Shown here in pieces: positions 37,501-47,682 of a stretch of DNA of 56,296 bases. The position numbers were made by a program, and so were the translations under genes. A model generated the notes under the pieces. It was not told where the DNA came from and did not search any database. It was given only the letters and a program-made list of their open reading frames with translations. Origin of the DNA: Intoshia linei (Eukaryota > Orthonectida > Rhopaluridae); contig LWCA01000088.1 in NCBI GenBank assembly GCA_001642005.1, positions 1 to 56,296 of the forward strand, given 5' to 3'. How positions within the stretch are numbered: the stretch's first letter is position 1; the number at the start of each line of letters is the position of its first letter.

Positions 37501-40500
37501 AGGGCAAATTAAATAAAATTCAATCACACAAGTTGTTTTGAAAAAGTTTATGGTAATAAAAAAAGAGAAATTTTCAAAATTAAAATAAAATAAAACTTAC
37601 ATTTGTCCATCGCAGTTTCTCTTTAACAGCTTCAGTATTATCTAAATATACTAAATAATTAAATTTAAAATTTATATTTTACCTTCATCTCGAGTATGGT
37701 ATTTAATATTTTGATTTAGTGGTCTAAATACATAAAAATAAAATAATAAAATACACTAATTAATGTTAATTAAACAAATTATATATTGTAAAGAATTTAA
37801 TAAAAATATATAAGTTTAATCAATACCCAATATTCTGGCGTCTAAAATGTTCGACTCCAAATTTAAGCAAAGAATTATGCATCCATTTATAATTTTCTGA
37901 TTTTTTTATTTCGTCCTCATACTATTATATTAAACTGAATAAAAAGATGATTTAAAGACTACAATAAATGAAAAAAAACGCCAAAACTTTTAATTTAAAA
38001 TAACGCTTTTGTAATACACTCAAAAAATATATAAAAACATTATTTGGTAATTATGGATTAATAAATGTAAATAAACTCAAATTTAAGTTTTAAATTAAAT
38101 TTACTTTGATAAATTTTTCTTGAAATAATTCAGAAGGAACGTTATATAAAGGTACTGGGGTTACATTTACTGGATCAATGTAACCTTTTTTGTCTTTATA
38201 GTTTCCATAATAATATCCTATATAGTAATATTAATTTATTAACTTTTTCATCAGTATAACTATGACAGTTTGTTGGCGGTATCAAAACCACCCTACCTTT
38301 CATAATTCAATCTATTAATTCTTACTTTCATACATTAGAACAAAACAAATAAAAGATTTAAATATTAATTAATAATAAATGTAGTAATACTGATAAATAA
38401 ATATTACCATCAAATTCACTAATTTCTTCCAATTTAGCCAATTGCCCTTTTTTACAAGATAGAAAATTTTCATCGTCAGATACCACATTTCTAATAAACT
38501 CAACATATACATTGTTCTAAAATTGTAAAATATAAATATACGCAAGTAATTTAAATAATCCCGTGCTATAAACATGTATTTTGTAAAATGTTATAAATTA
38601 TTATAACTTATAATTATAATATATGTATGGTAGTTTTTTTGAATAAAATTAAGGCAAGGCCTCAAAAAAAAATTTTAAATAAAAAAAATATAATTTTGAA
38701 TTAAGGCATTTTTAGAGAATCCTAAAATGAGCTGTTATAGGTAAAGGGGTGAGAAAAATAACAATAGGATTCAAGCAATAGAATAAGCAACATTGTAATT
38801 GTATACTTTTATGTGAAATAAAAAATTTTAATTATATTTAACGAACCATCTTTAAATTATTTATAATTTAATACCGATTCAATTTCTGTTAAAAAGGCTT
38901 CAATTAAAAGGTTGATTTGTTTAGCCTATATAATGAAATACATTTACAAATTTAAACTCCTTACATTTGAAGCATATATAACGCGAGTTTTTCTTTTAGT
39001 TTTAACAAGTAAACTATATTTTGATGGACAATATAAAGCCAGAATTTGATTGTACCTAAAAATACATTTCATCAATGTTAACATTCAACATTCAACAAAG
39101 ACAACTTACCACATAATTTTTTCAATAATAATATTGTGCTTATTTTCCCAATGACTTTTTTGTGCAAATATTATGAAATTGCTGTGAATCCCCAATAAAT
39201 GACAATTTTTGTCTTTAGAATTCTGTAAAATTTTAGTATTAAAAATAAATTTCTTATAATTTGCAATAAATATAAAAATTTACATAAATATGATAATATC
39301 GACAGAAATATGTATCACTATTTTTTATGCTTTTAGTTAATTCCAACTTAACATCCATTGGTATAGATTTTGGATCTGTTTGTCTGTTTATTTTGTGTCG
39401 GTCTTGATAATAAATTTAATATTTCAAATAAATCTAAAACCTAAAAATAATAGTGCAAACATTCGTCTTTCTTTTGAAATTTTAACACAATGAGTATCCA
39501 ATATATCTGATAATAATTGATCAAATATAATTTCCAAATTTTCTTCAATAATTGGTTCAGTGGGAGAATAAAACTATCAATACATTTTTAAATTTTTACA
39601 TATACAAATATCAATATAATATTTTTTAAAGCTTAATTATTAGTCATCTAATTTATCTCAATAATTTAAGTTAAAGTTTCAAATTTAAAATCGAATAATT
39701 ATAAAGAGGCTCGACGAAATTCATATAAAATTAAAAGTTTTTTTTAATTTCGTAACTATATTGTATCAAATTTAATATAAGTTAATGTAAAGTGCTAATC
39801 CACCCTCATGGAGAAGTGGCTAAGACTATGACATTAATCATCATTTTTCTATATTTATAGTGCATAATTTTGATTTTCTGGAGCTGATCAATAATAATAT
39901 CTATAAGTTTGGTTGGCAGTAATATTATTGCCTTTTTGATCAATCAACTAATTAATAATGTTCACTAAAGTGGAGGCGAGATACTTTAAAATTTTCTATA
40001 TAAACGCATTTAAAAAAAAGTATCTAACAATTAAGCAATGTTTTGTTGAAATTTTTTTTACTAATCAAGGGTAACACTGAGAAAGTGTTTGGGGATCACT
40101 GAATTAATACATTGTATATTTAATTATTTACCTCCTTTCTTAGTTGTAATTTACAAAAGCTATTCGGGTACTTCAACCCAAATTTGTAAAGGAATGTAAC
40201 ATTATCAACTACATATATCTCAATTTTTTCGTCATCCGTTGAATGTTTATCTTTTGATTCCAAAATAATTTTTGGTGTTTCTGTAATAGTTTCATTATTG
40301 TAATTGTTACACTTGTCAATATTCTCATTCTTTTGGTTTTCCATTTCTAATAAAATTAATACATAATCATTTTGACAAAATAATGATGTATACACACCTA
40401 TTATTAATTAGTTAATTACTTAAAAATTGAATATTTTGATAATTTTTGCGTAATTTTGAATCAATCGTTTTACTGTGTTTCCACGTACCATGATTCTATA

Positions 40501-43500
40501 ATAAAATATTATAATATTATATAAGTTAATAACTATATATATTTTGTTTAAATAAGTGTTGGTTAAAGTTGGTCATTTCCGCCGAGTGTAGCTAGGTATT
40601 ATAAAAACGTTTTACAGTGAAATTTTTTTAATTTTAATTGTTGAAATAAAGTTACGGCAAAACAATGCATTGAATTCCTCTTTTTAAAAATGACTATATA
40701 ATATTATATTATTAATATATTATGCATAAATTGTATTTTTGTGTCTTTCGACACAATACCTTTTCCTAACATTTTGTATGTCATCCCCATTTTTTCATTT
40801 TCTAATTAATAAATAAAGCAGGTATATTAAAATGTATATTAAAAATTTAATCCAAAATTTAGTTGGTAGCAGGAAGATTATTAATAATCATTTATTGCGA
40901 GATTATATTGATGTATTTCAAAATATAAAATTTTAATTTCAAAAGATTAGGAATTCCAACTTGGAATAACCCGTTTTATATAAATTATGGTTAAGTGATA
41001 TTTGAGAGCCAAATTTTTTTGAGGAGTATCACGATTCGCGACATTTCTTTGTACGTGTAGGGTGGAGCTGACATAAATTTGCGACGAATCGAAAAAGTTA
41101 TAAGGTTGCTAAACTAGAATCCTTTAATTTCCTAGGGTCAGTGAAAAATATTCAATTACAAAAATATTATAATAGATGTTATATAATGATTTTTAAATTT
41201 TAATAAATTAGAGTTTTTGAAAAAATTTTATCAAAGCCTAAAAATGTAGACCTGTCTGTTATTTATTTGTTCCATTTTATTTAAGAAAGTAAGAGTATAG
41301 AGTTTAAAAAATAGCACTTTTTAGTACTAATTTTTCGTTGATTAGATTGTATCGCAAATTTCATTTTAAGAAATGTCATGGTTTTTGACCTGGAAGGACT
41401 TAAATTCGGAAGATAAAAAATAGATATTAACGTCTTTGCGAAAAAAATGTAATTCAAAATTGGGTTTATTTAAATTCTACGATAATTTTATAATTATACG
41501 GTAAAACAAAGGGACAGACACACAGAGACATTCAATTTTATATAATAAAGGATTTAGTAAAAATATATGTCTGTTTATTAGGGTGTGCACTTTTTTAAAG
41601 ATCAAAAAGTATATTTGCATATAGGTGTATTTTTATATGCTGATCACGAATATGCAAAAAAATTCATTTAATTGAAATTTTTTAGGCAAAATTTTAAAAT
41701 GCATTTTTTTTTATTATTATTGCAACGTGAACATTAGTTTATTATTTAAATTATTAATTAATTTCATTTTTCTAATATCTCATGTCACAACCAAAAAATA
41801 TATTATTTAGAAAAAAATTGAGATTGGCACGTCCATACGGAATACTTATTAGTAAACCTTTAAGCAGCTCATCAAGATTACCTACAATAAAGAAAATCTT
41901 GGGAAGATATCATTTTTTACAATTGGCAAATCCAAGAAAATCAAAGCATACTCTTGGGATAAAACTGCAATAGAATTATATGATATCTGGAATAAATTTA
42001 CACTCGGTCCACTTCCATTATGTTTAATAAAATTAAAAATTAAAACTTTGATGAATAAATACATTTTATATGTTAAAATACTTCGTTATCACCATCAATT
42101 TAAAGAAACTTGGAACAGTATATTTATATTGAGAGATAAAAAAGTGACGATACAAGAGGAAGATGAAAAGTTTCTACAAATGCAGATAAATACAAACGAT
42201 TATCAAATATACTTTTTGAAATTCAAAAAAAAATGTCAAAAGTGCACACATTACTGTTTATTTATTTGTCTGTTACTATTTATTTATTAAAGTAATAAGC
42301 CTGGAATTTTAAGAATAACAATTCTAATACAGTTATCGAGGGTGATGTTTTATCGCAAATTTTATTTTCAGAAATTGATTCCTTCAAACTCAAAAACCCC
42401 AATTATCCTTTTTTTTTAAATCAAACGAATCTTAAAACTATAAAAAATACATAATCTGATAAAAATTTTAAAATCATCAAAATTATGATCAATTTCAATT
42501 TCAAAATCTTATTTCTTCACGGCCAAAACCCTACACCTGCTTTTTAAGTTAAACCACTGCAATAAATCTCAACTTTCTTCGAATTCGAACCTAAACCAAA
42601 AATTTTTTTTTTTTTTACATCGTTCACCTTTTAATCAAGTTTAATTTTAAGTAAATTGTTTTAAGTTAACACATATTAAATTCCAGTGTGAACCTACCAC
42701 ACCGAGATCCCTCTTCGTGGCCTCGACGATATTTTTGTAAATGGGAACTCATTTTCCCATTAACCATTAAAAAATTTATACTATTGAATATCATAACAAT
42801 TTTGTGTTAAATTGAAAATATCAAACCAAGAGCTTAGAGAGGTGACTGGGGCTACCTATATGATTGTAGGCGAATCTACAATTTTCAACATATTTCATTA
42901 AATCATCTAATTTAATATAATCTTATGAGAAAAAACCAACATTTTACCAACCCTTAAGGAAGAAATCCCTTTTTACCAATATTTTTTTTAAAAATCCATT
43001 TTTACCAAAGTTTTAGAATAAAAACTACCCTATCTGATTCCAAAAGAAAAAACCAAATTTTACCAACTTTTATAGAAAAAAATAGCTTTTACATATATTT
43101 TTATGAAAAATCCCATTTTACCAACATTTTAGATCAATAATTCTTCTGACTGATTCCATAAGAAAAAACCTGATTTAAAAAAAATTTTAAAAATCTCCTT
43201 TTACTAATATTTTTTTGAAAAAACTTAATCATTAATTTTTCGGAAAACAATTACAAATAATTGGACAACAAAAAAAATTCCCTTAAAAACCGATTTGTTG
43301 ATACATTAGAGTGGAAGACATAAAAAAATATGTAAATATTAATAATGACATAAGAAAAGATATCAGTGACTGTCTTGATTTTGTGTGCCCTTCGCTAACA
43401 TTTGAGAAACTGGGGAAAAGTCAAGAATGTAACTTTTTGATTAAAATATTTTAAATAGACCTTGAATACAATCTCATTTTAACTTTTTAATTTGAAGTAA

Positions 43501-46500
43501 AATGATATATTATATTATTATCAAATGTATTACCCACGGCCGCACGTTGTGCACCCCTGGTCTAGAGTCTATATCTTTGTAGGTTCGGCTCTGTTAAATT
43601 CAATCTTGCATATGTGGTTATATCTCTGGCTCATTAAATTTAAATTAATTATACGATAATTCGGTTCGATTTTTCACTAATGTTTCCTTATTGGTCACCA
43701 ATGTGATACAACTGAAAAAATGTTGAATATAGGAAACACCACAAAGAAATTATTTATAATCAGAGATTTATGTAACTATACATGATGAACATGATGTGAA
43801 GTTGCCTTGTGGATTGTGTGGTTTAATTTTTATTGGAACCCAAATATTTTTCATGTTCCGAGGCATTATGGACGACTTTGGTAAACCCTACCAAATTTGA
43901 TAATTCCCAATTTTAAATAAATAAATTATCAATTAAAATAATAAATTATCCATTTATATTATTTATAGGATAAAAAAATAAATATCCCAAATTACCTAAA
44001 AGTGTTTGGGAAAAATAATTATTTTAAATGAAAGTTTCAAAAGATAAATTACAATAATCTCATTGTTTAATAAATTTTTTTGCTTCTTTTTTAAGGCCAT
44101 CGATAACAAACCATCAGTTCTATCAAGTTTTTTTACATTTTTTGAATCTAATCCTAAAAATAAAAATTTACATAATTTATTATTAGATTTTACATTATAC
44201 AATAATATTACAAAGACAAATTACCAAAATTGTTCCTTCCATTTTCGTTTTGAGAATTCAATCTTTTGGTGTAATTATCTATATTACCTGGTTCAATAGG
44301 CTTGCCATTTGCTCCAATACTTCCAAATATGTGTGCAATATTTTCACCTCTTGATTTGATTGCATTTGATATTGGTATATTTAGAAAATTTTTCTAATTA
44401 AACTTTGTCATTGTATTTATTAATTTTGCATACATTTTTCATGATTTAAAAATAAATTAAAGTAAATACCTACTTGTTAGTTGATATATTTTCATTATCG
44501 AAAAAAGGTAATAATTAGAAAAAAACTAAAAATTACTGTAGTATTTAATTCATTTGAAAACGATATTAAATATCTAAAGCCATGCATAAAGCATTAGGTC
44601 AAATAGGTACTTGAGATAATTAAAATTTTATATAAAAAATTGAATACATCAAACAATTTAAAGTTAGAATCCAGACACAAATAAAATATTACCAATGCAC
44701 AATAATGGTAGTTAAATGGATGTCTAAGTGCATTAATAAATTGCATAGCTATAATAATCGGATAAATAATTCAATGAAAAATCCCTTAGTCAAGTGCATA
44801 CTGATCAGACACAAAAATTAACCCTAAAATTACTAAATGTTGAAATCAATTTTAAATTACAACCGCCAAGATCTCATTATTAAATATAAAATTAAACAAC
44901 TCATAAAAAAGAGAAATTGATATTTCTGAAACCTATAACCTTAATGTAATTGCGGTAATTTCATTTAAAATAATAATAAATGTTTTGTTCATTTAATGAA
45001 GCGATTATAAGAGTTATTCTGAATCTATAATCTTAGTCATTTTGAAATAATGAGTTCCGACTTTTTTATATAGACATTTCAATTTAATTATAATTATACA
45101 CCTTAACAGTCAACGTTCATATTCACGTTCATAGATATAATGTTTAAGCATTTAGTTTAGTTCACTTACAGTGTTTAAGTGAAAATGTTGCATTATCTGT
45201 ATCGAACTACACACTATGTACTTAAAAAACTAATTTTTTGATAATCAAAAAGTTACCTTATCATAGTTTTTTTTGTCTTGTATAGTTAAAGTATAATCGT
45301 TAATTTGTTTTTTAACGTACGTGTCATTTATCGTTTCTATTTCACCCTTAATTGGTTTCAATTGGCCTTTTATTAAAGTATTTTTGTCTTGTGGTAGTGG
45401 AATTAAATTTTGATTAAAAATGTTAGCATTTTCATAAACATCCAATTCATGAATAGATTCTTCATCTGGAAAATTAATTTCTTTTTTAATTTTGATTTCA
45501 TCATTTTCAACATAAAAAGAATTTAATGAACTAAACTTTGATATAAAATCTCCATTTTTATCCCGATTTATTTTAAAAATTGTATTGGTCACTTGTGAAA
45601 TTGATTTACTCAATTTCCTTTTCATGTAAAATTTTCGAGGTTCATATGCTTTACGTTTTCCGTTGCAATCATTCACTTTTTCATCTGTCATGTATTTTGA
45701 ATAATTTATTAGACGTATTGCGTGTGAATTTTTCAATCGTATTCTAAATTACACTCAACAGTTTTTTTTAAAAATAGTTTATATATAAACTAACAAAATT
45801 AAATTTACCCAGATTGCTTATCATTCTTGTTGGAATTTTCAATGTTACTATTTTGAGACAGTAAAACCGGCAGAGTTCCATTTTCTGGTCCTACAATGGA
45901 TTCACATTCAGTAATTGCATCCATAATGTACTGGTTTCCAGCCATATGTATGACATTATTTTCTGCAGTGCGAATCTGAATGGACCAACCGTTTATCAAT
46001 GTATTTATATTTCTAAATTGGGTTGTGTAATGAATAGTTTTGTATTTGGAGACCCACTTTTAAATAAATTTAACCGTTAACATTTAATTTTTAATCCCAA
46101 TATTTTAAATTTTTAATGTTACTTTTTTGTAAACCAAATAAACAAATTATTGTAACCGTGGTTGATACATGCTTCCTAAGACCATACGTTAGTTACATTT
46201 CAGCAAATTTTAAAATATTTGGTTCCGAACCACTGATATGCAATTAATGTAAACAATAATAAATAGGCATACTTATAGTAATAATAAATAAGAGGGTAAA
46301 AATTACACTTTTTCAAGGCATTCTACAGCTAAATCTTGACAAATCGTAAACGAGCCAACATTCATCATTTCATAGCTTTCTAAATATCGCGTAAATGACA
46401 AAATTAACAAATTATATAATTTAATTACTATGTAGCTTGACTGTTATGTACTTCGTACAAACAGCAGCCAGTAATTTAATATTTGTTTCTGATAATTGTG

Positions 46501-47480
46501 GATTAATATATATTTAATTACCATTATTGATTTCAACGTCCAAACAAACACATTTTTCACTAAGTATACTTTTCCATTCCAACATGGAAGGGTGATAATG
46601 TCTTGGAATACTAATATCACAAAAAAGTACATTAATACATTTATCACGACAAATCTTTGCTTGGCTGTTTTCAAAATTTGATGAATGTCTAAATATTTTT
46701 AAAAAGTTAAATTTTAAAAAATTTTGAATTTGCGCCAAATATTATTGTATATAGGTCATTTTTTATAAATTGAAATGATGTTTATAAAATTTACCTGATG
46801 ATAAAGTGAATCAACTTTTTACTCGGTATACAACAACACAAAAGTGCAGCTAAAATTGCCCAAGAGTTATTTTCTTCATTTTTATTTTCGTACTTTAAAG
46901 TTTGCGCGATAATTGAAATGGTCAATTCATTAATATATTTTATAAAGCGAATAGCTTTTTGAATCAGAATATTGGCTTCATTAATATTTTCATACGTTAT
47001 CAAAGGTTGCTTTATAAAATTTAAAACCTAGATTTCATATTATTTATCTGATTAACCAATAAAAATACCGATCTATGCAATTTTACAAATTCAGTGTAAT
47101 GTTCATCATCCTGAAGGTTGGTGTATGTATCATTAATAGGTTCAGTTTTGAAACAAAATGTTTCCTTCTAAAATTAAAAGTAAGGATTTTTAAATTAGTT
47201 CAGTATAGATAATGATTTGTTCTTTGAGGGTTAAACGAAACAGTAAAACTAACAAAAATATTGTCATTAAAACGGATATGGTGACTTGCATATTTAAAAT
47301 AGTTATTTTTATATTAACCTTTATATATTCATCAATAATATCCTGCTTTGTGGTTAAAGGTATTTCGACATTTTGAGTCAAAGTATGGGGTGCATCTATC
47401 ACTACCTCCAAAAAATTTTCACTAGTCAATGGGTTCCATTGAGATTTTTCAATTTCAAATTCTATACTTGAATCATCCAT
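31514..47480 (-). CDS. Motorless MyTH4-FERM-SH3-MyTH4-FERM protein (class VII/XV myosin-tail-like)
   Basis: In myosins VII and XV such tails bind cargo and adhesion proteins in actin protrusions; here the module stands alone. Exons from the 5' end: 47319-47480, 47057-47167, 46795-47027, 46522-46688, 46307-46379, 45809-46012, 45257-45743, 44225-44393, 44053-44153, (gap), 40132-40346, 39441-39573, 39284-39375, 39110-39222, 38965-39055, 38875-38925, 38408-38516, 38105-38217, 37827-37921, 37683-37723, 37601-37641, 37146-37253, 36243-36325, 35961-36091, 34266-34393, 33765-34049, 33394-33723, 31830-31895, 31514-31789; about 1,400 residues. MyTH4-1 (PSKKLIHFIIR), FERM-1 (NGWSIQIRTAENN, FYSPTEPIIEEN), SH3 (KKGYIDPVNVTPV), MyTH4-2 (YLKDEIICQICKQL), FERM-2 (YYLSGYY, SKWPLYGFIFQNVK). 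An in-frame TAA abuts the first ATG. No head, IQ or coiled coil is seen. A phase mismatch at 40346/44053 means one exon is missing or two genes are present. Confidence 0.85.
31896..33393 (-). repeat. Intron near the 3' end of the MyTH4-FERM gene, filled with duplicated repeats
   Basis: A unit of about 95 bp beginning TTGAAAATCTAACTTAAAAA is present twice in tandem (about 31998-32092 and 32093-32190). A second unit of about 110 bp beginning AATCCTAAAAATTGTCATAA is present twice at about 32331-32547. A piece beginning ATAAATTCACGTTGAAAATC (from about 31988) recurs inverted at about 51180-51250. At 33135-33180 a tail with ACACACAGACAGACA and TTTTATATAA resembles one at 41508-41550. Confidence 0.7.
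34394..35960 (-). other. Intron of the MyTH4-FERM gene between MyTH4-2 and FERM-2
   Basis: The flanking exons join in phase 1 (YPPYK continuing to VIDERED). Around 35122 a hAT-type terminus CAGGGGTTCCCACACTT occurs without a clear partner. The rest is AT-rich with open frames that I consider chance. Confidence 0.5.
36742..37006. mobile_element. hAT-like MITE, uninterrupted relative of the 20630 element
   Basis: It begins CAGGGCCGTGGACAGG and ends near CTCTCAACGGTG, with interior blocks (GGGCCTACAATGATGAGCGA, TATATGGGCCTATAATTTCC) shared with 20630-21466. It lies in the intron 36326-37145 of the MyTH4-FERM gene. Its precise right boundary and target duplication are unclear. Confidence 0.6.
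41782..42290 (+). pseudogene. Frameshifted unknown ORF, probably mobile-element derived
   Basis: The plus strand reads MSQPKNILFRKKLRLARPYG, continues with SSSRLPTIKKILGRYHFL, then shifts frame near 41950. It goes on as YSWDKTAIELYDIWNKF and KTLMNKYILYVKILRYHH. The sequence is clearly less degraded in amino-acid composition than its surroundings. It has no introns and lies within an intron of a gene on the other strand, all consistent with a transposable element fragment. I cannot name the family. Confidence 0.35.
42900..43560. repeat. Tandem-like repeats joined to a hAT-MITE terminus
   Basis: About 42900-43240 repeats units with AAAAAACC-AATTTTACCAA and TGATTCCA-AAGAAAAAA; it is the reverse orientation of the units at 26390-26740. 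Downstream, CGGCCGCACGTTGTGCACCC near 43540 is the inverse of the left end of the MITE at 10382. Confidence 0.5.
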
Positions 47481-47682
47481 TTAGTAATCAGAATGTACAC
47501 ATATTTTATGAATCGGAATGTATGAGTAATTTAAATTTAATAGTCTATTTTCGGTTGGCTAATTACGAACTTTGCAAATTGAATTGATTTCTGGGCATAG
47601 TTACCATTTTTAATCACAAAGAAATTCATTGGTTTATAGGCAATGAACAACTTAAATTTAGGAAATATATGGTTAAATGGTT
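47481..47682 (-). promoter_or_regulatory. Short spacer between the valyl-tRNA synthetase stop and the MyTH4-FERM start
   Basis: The gap is about 200 bp between two genes on the same strand. It must contain the 3' end of the former and the promoter of the latter. No coding segment fits here. Confidence 0.5.

Larger units (their letters stand above)
40347..44052 (-). other. Unresolved 3.7-kb interval of the MyTH4-FERM gene (intron, perhaps with a missed exon)
   Basis: The exon at 44053-44153 ends in phase 0, while the exon at 40132-40346 needs one carried base, so an exon with phase 0 to 1 should lie here or a boundary is misplaced. The interval holds a mobile-element-like plus-strand frame (41782-42290), dispersed repeats at about 41340-41550 and 42340-42550, and tandem-like repeats at 42900-43240. 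It also holds a hAT-MITE end near 43555. Confidence 0.5.

Noticed and set aside
39421-39440. A 20-bp intron in the F2 lobe of the first FERM (donor at the AATG before TTTGCAC on the minus strand)
   Set aside because: It is too short, and splicing it leads straight to a stop. A 65-bp intron to the acceptor near 39376 keeps the frame.
46440-46500. Alternative continuation of the first FERM F1 lobe reading ETNIKLLAAVCTK
   Set aside because: It has an acceptor but its donor phase does not lead to the next exon. The exon 46307-46379 fits both phase and domain alignment better.
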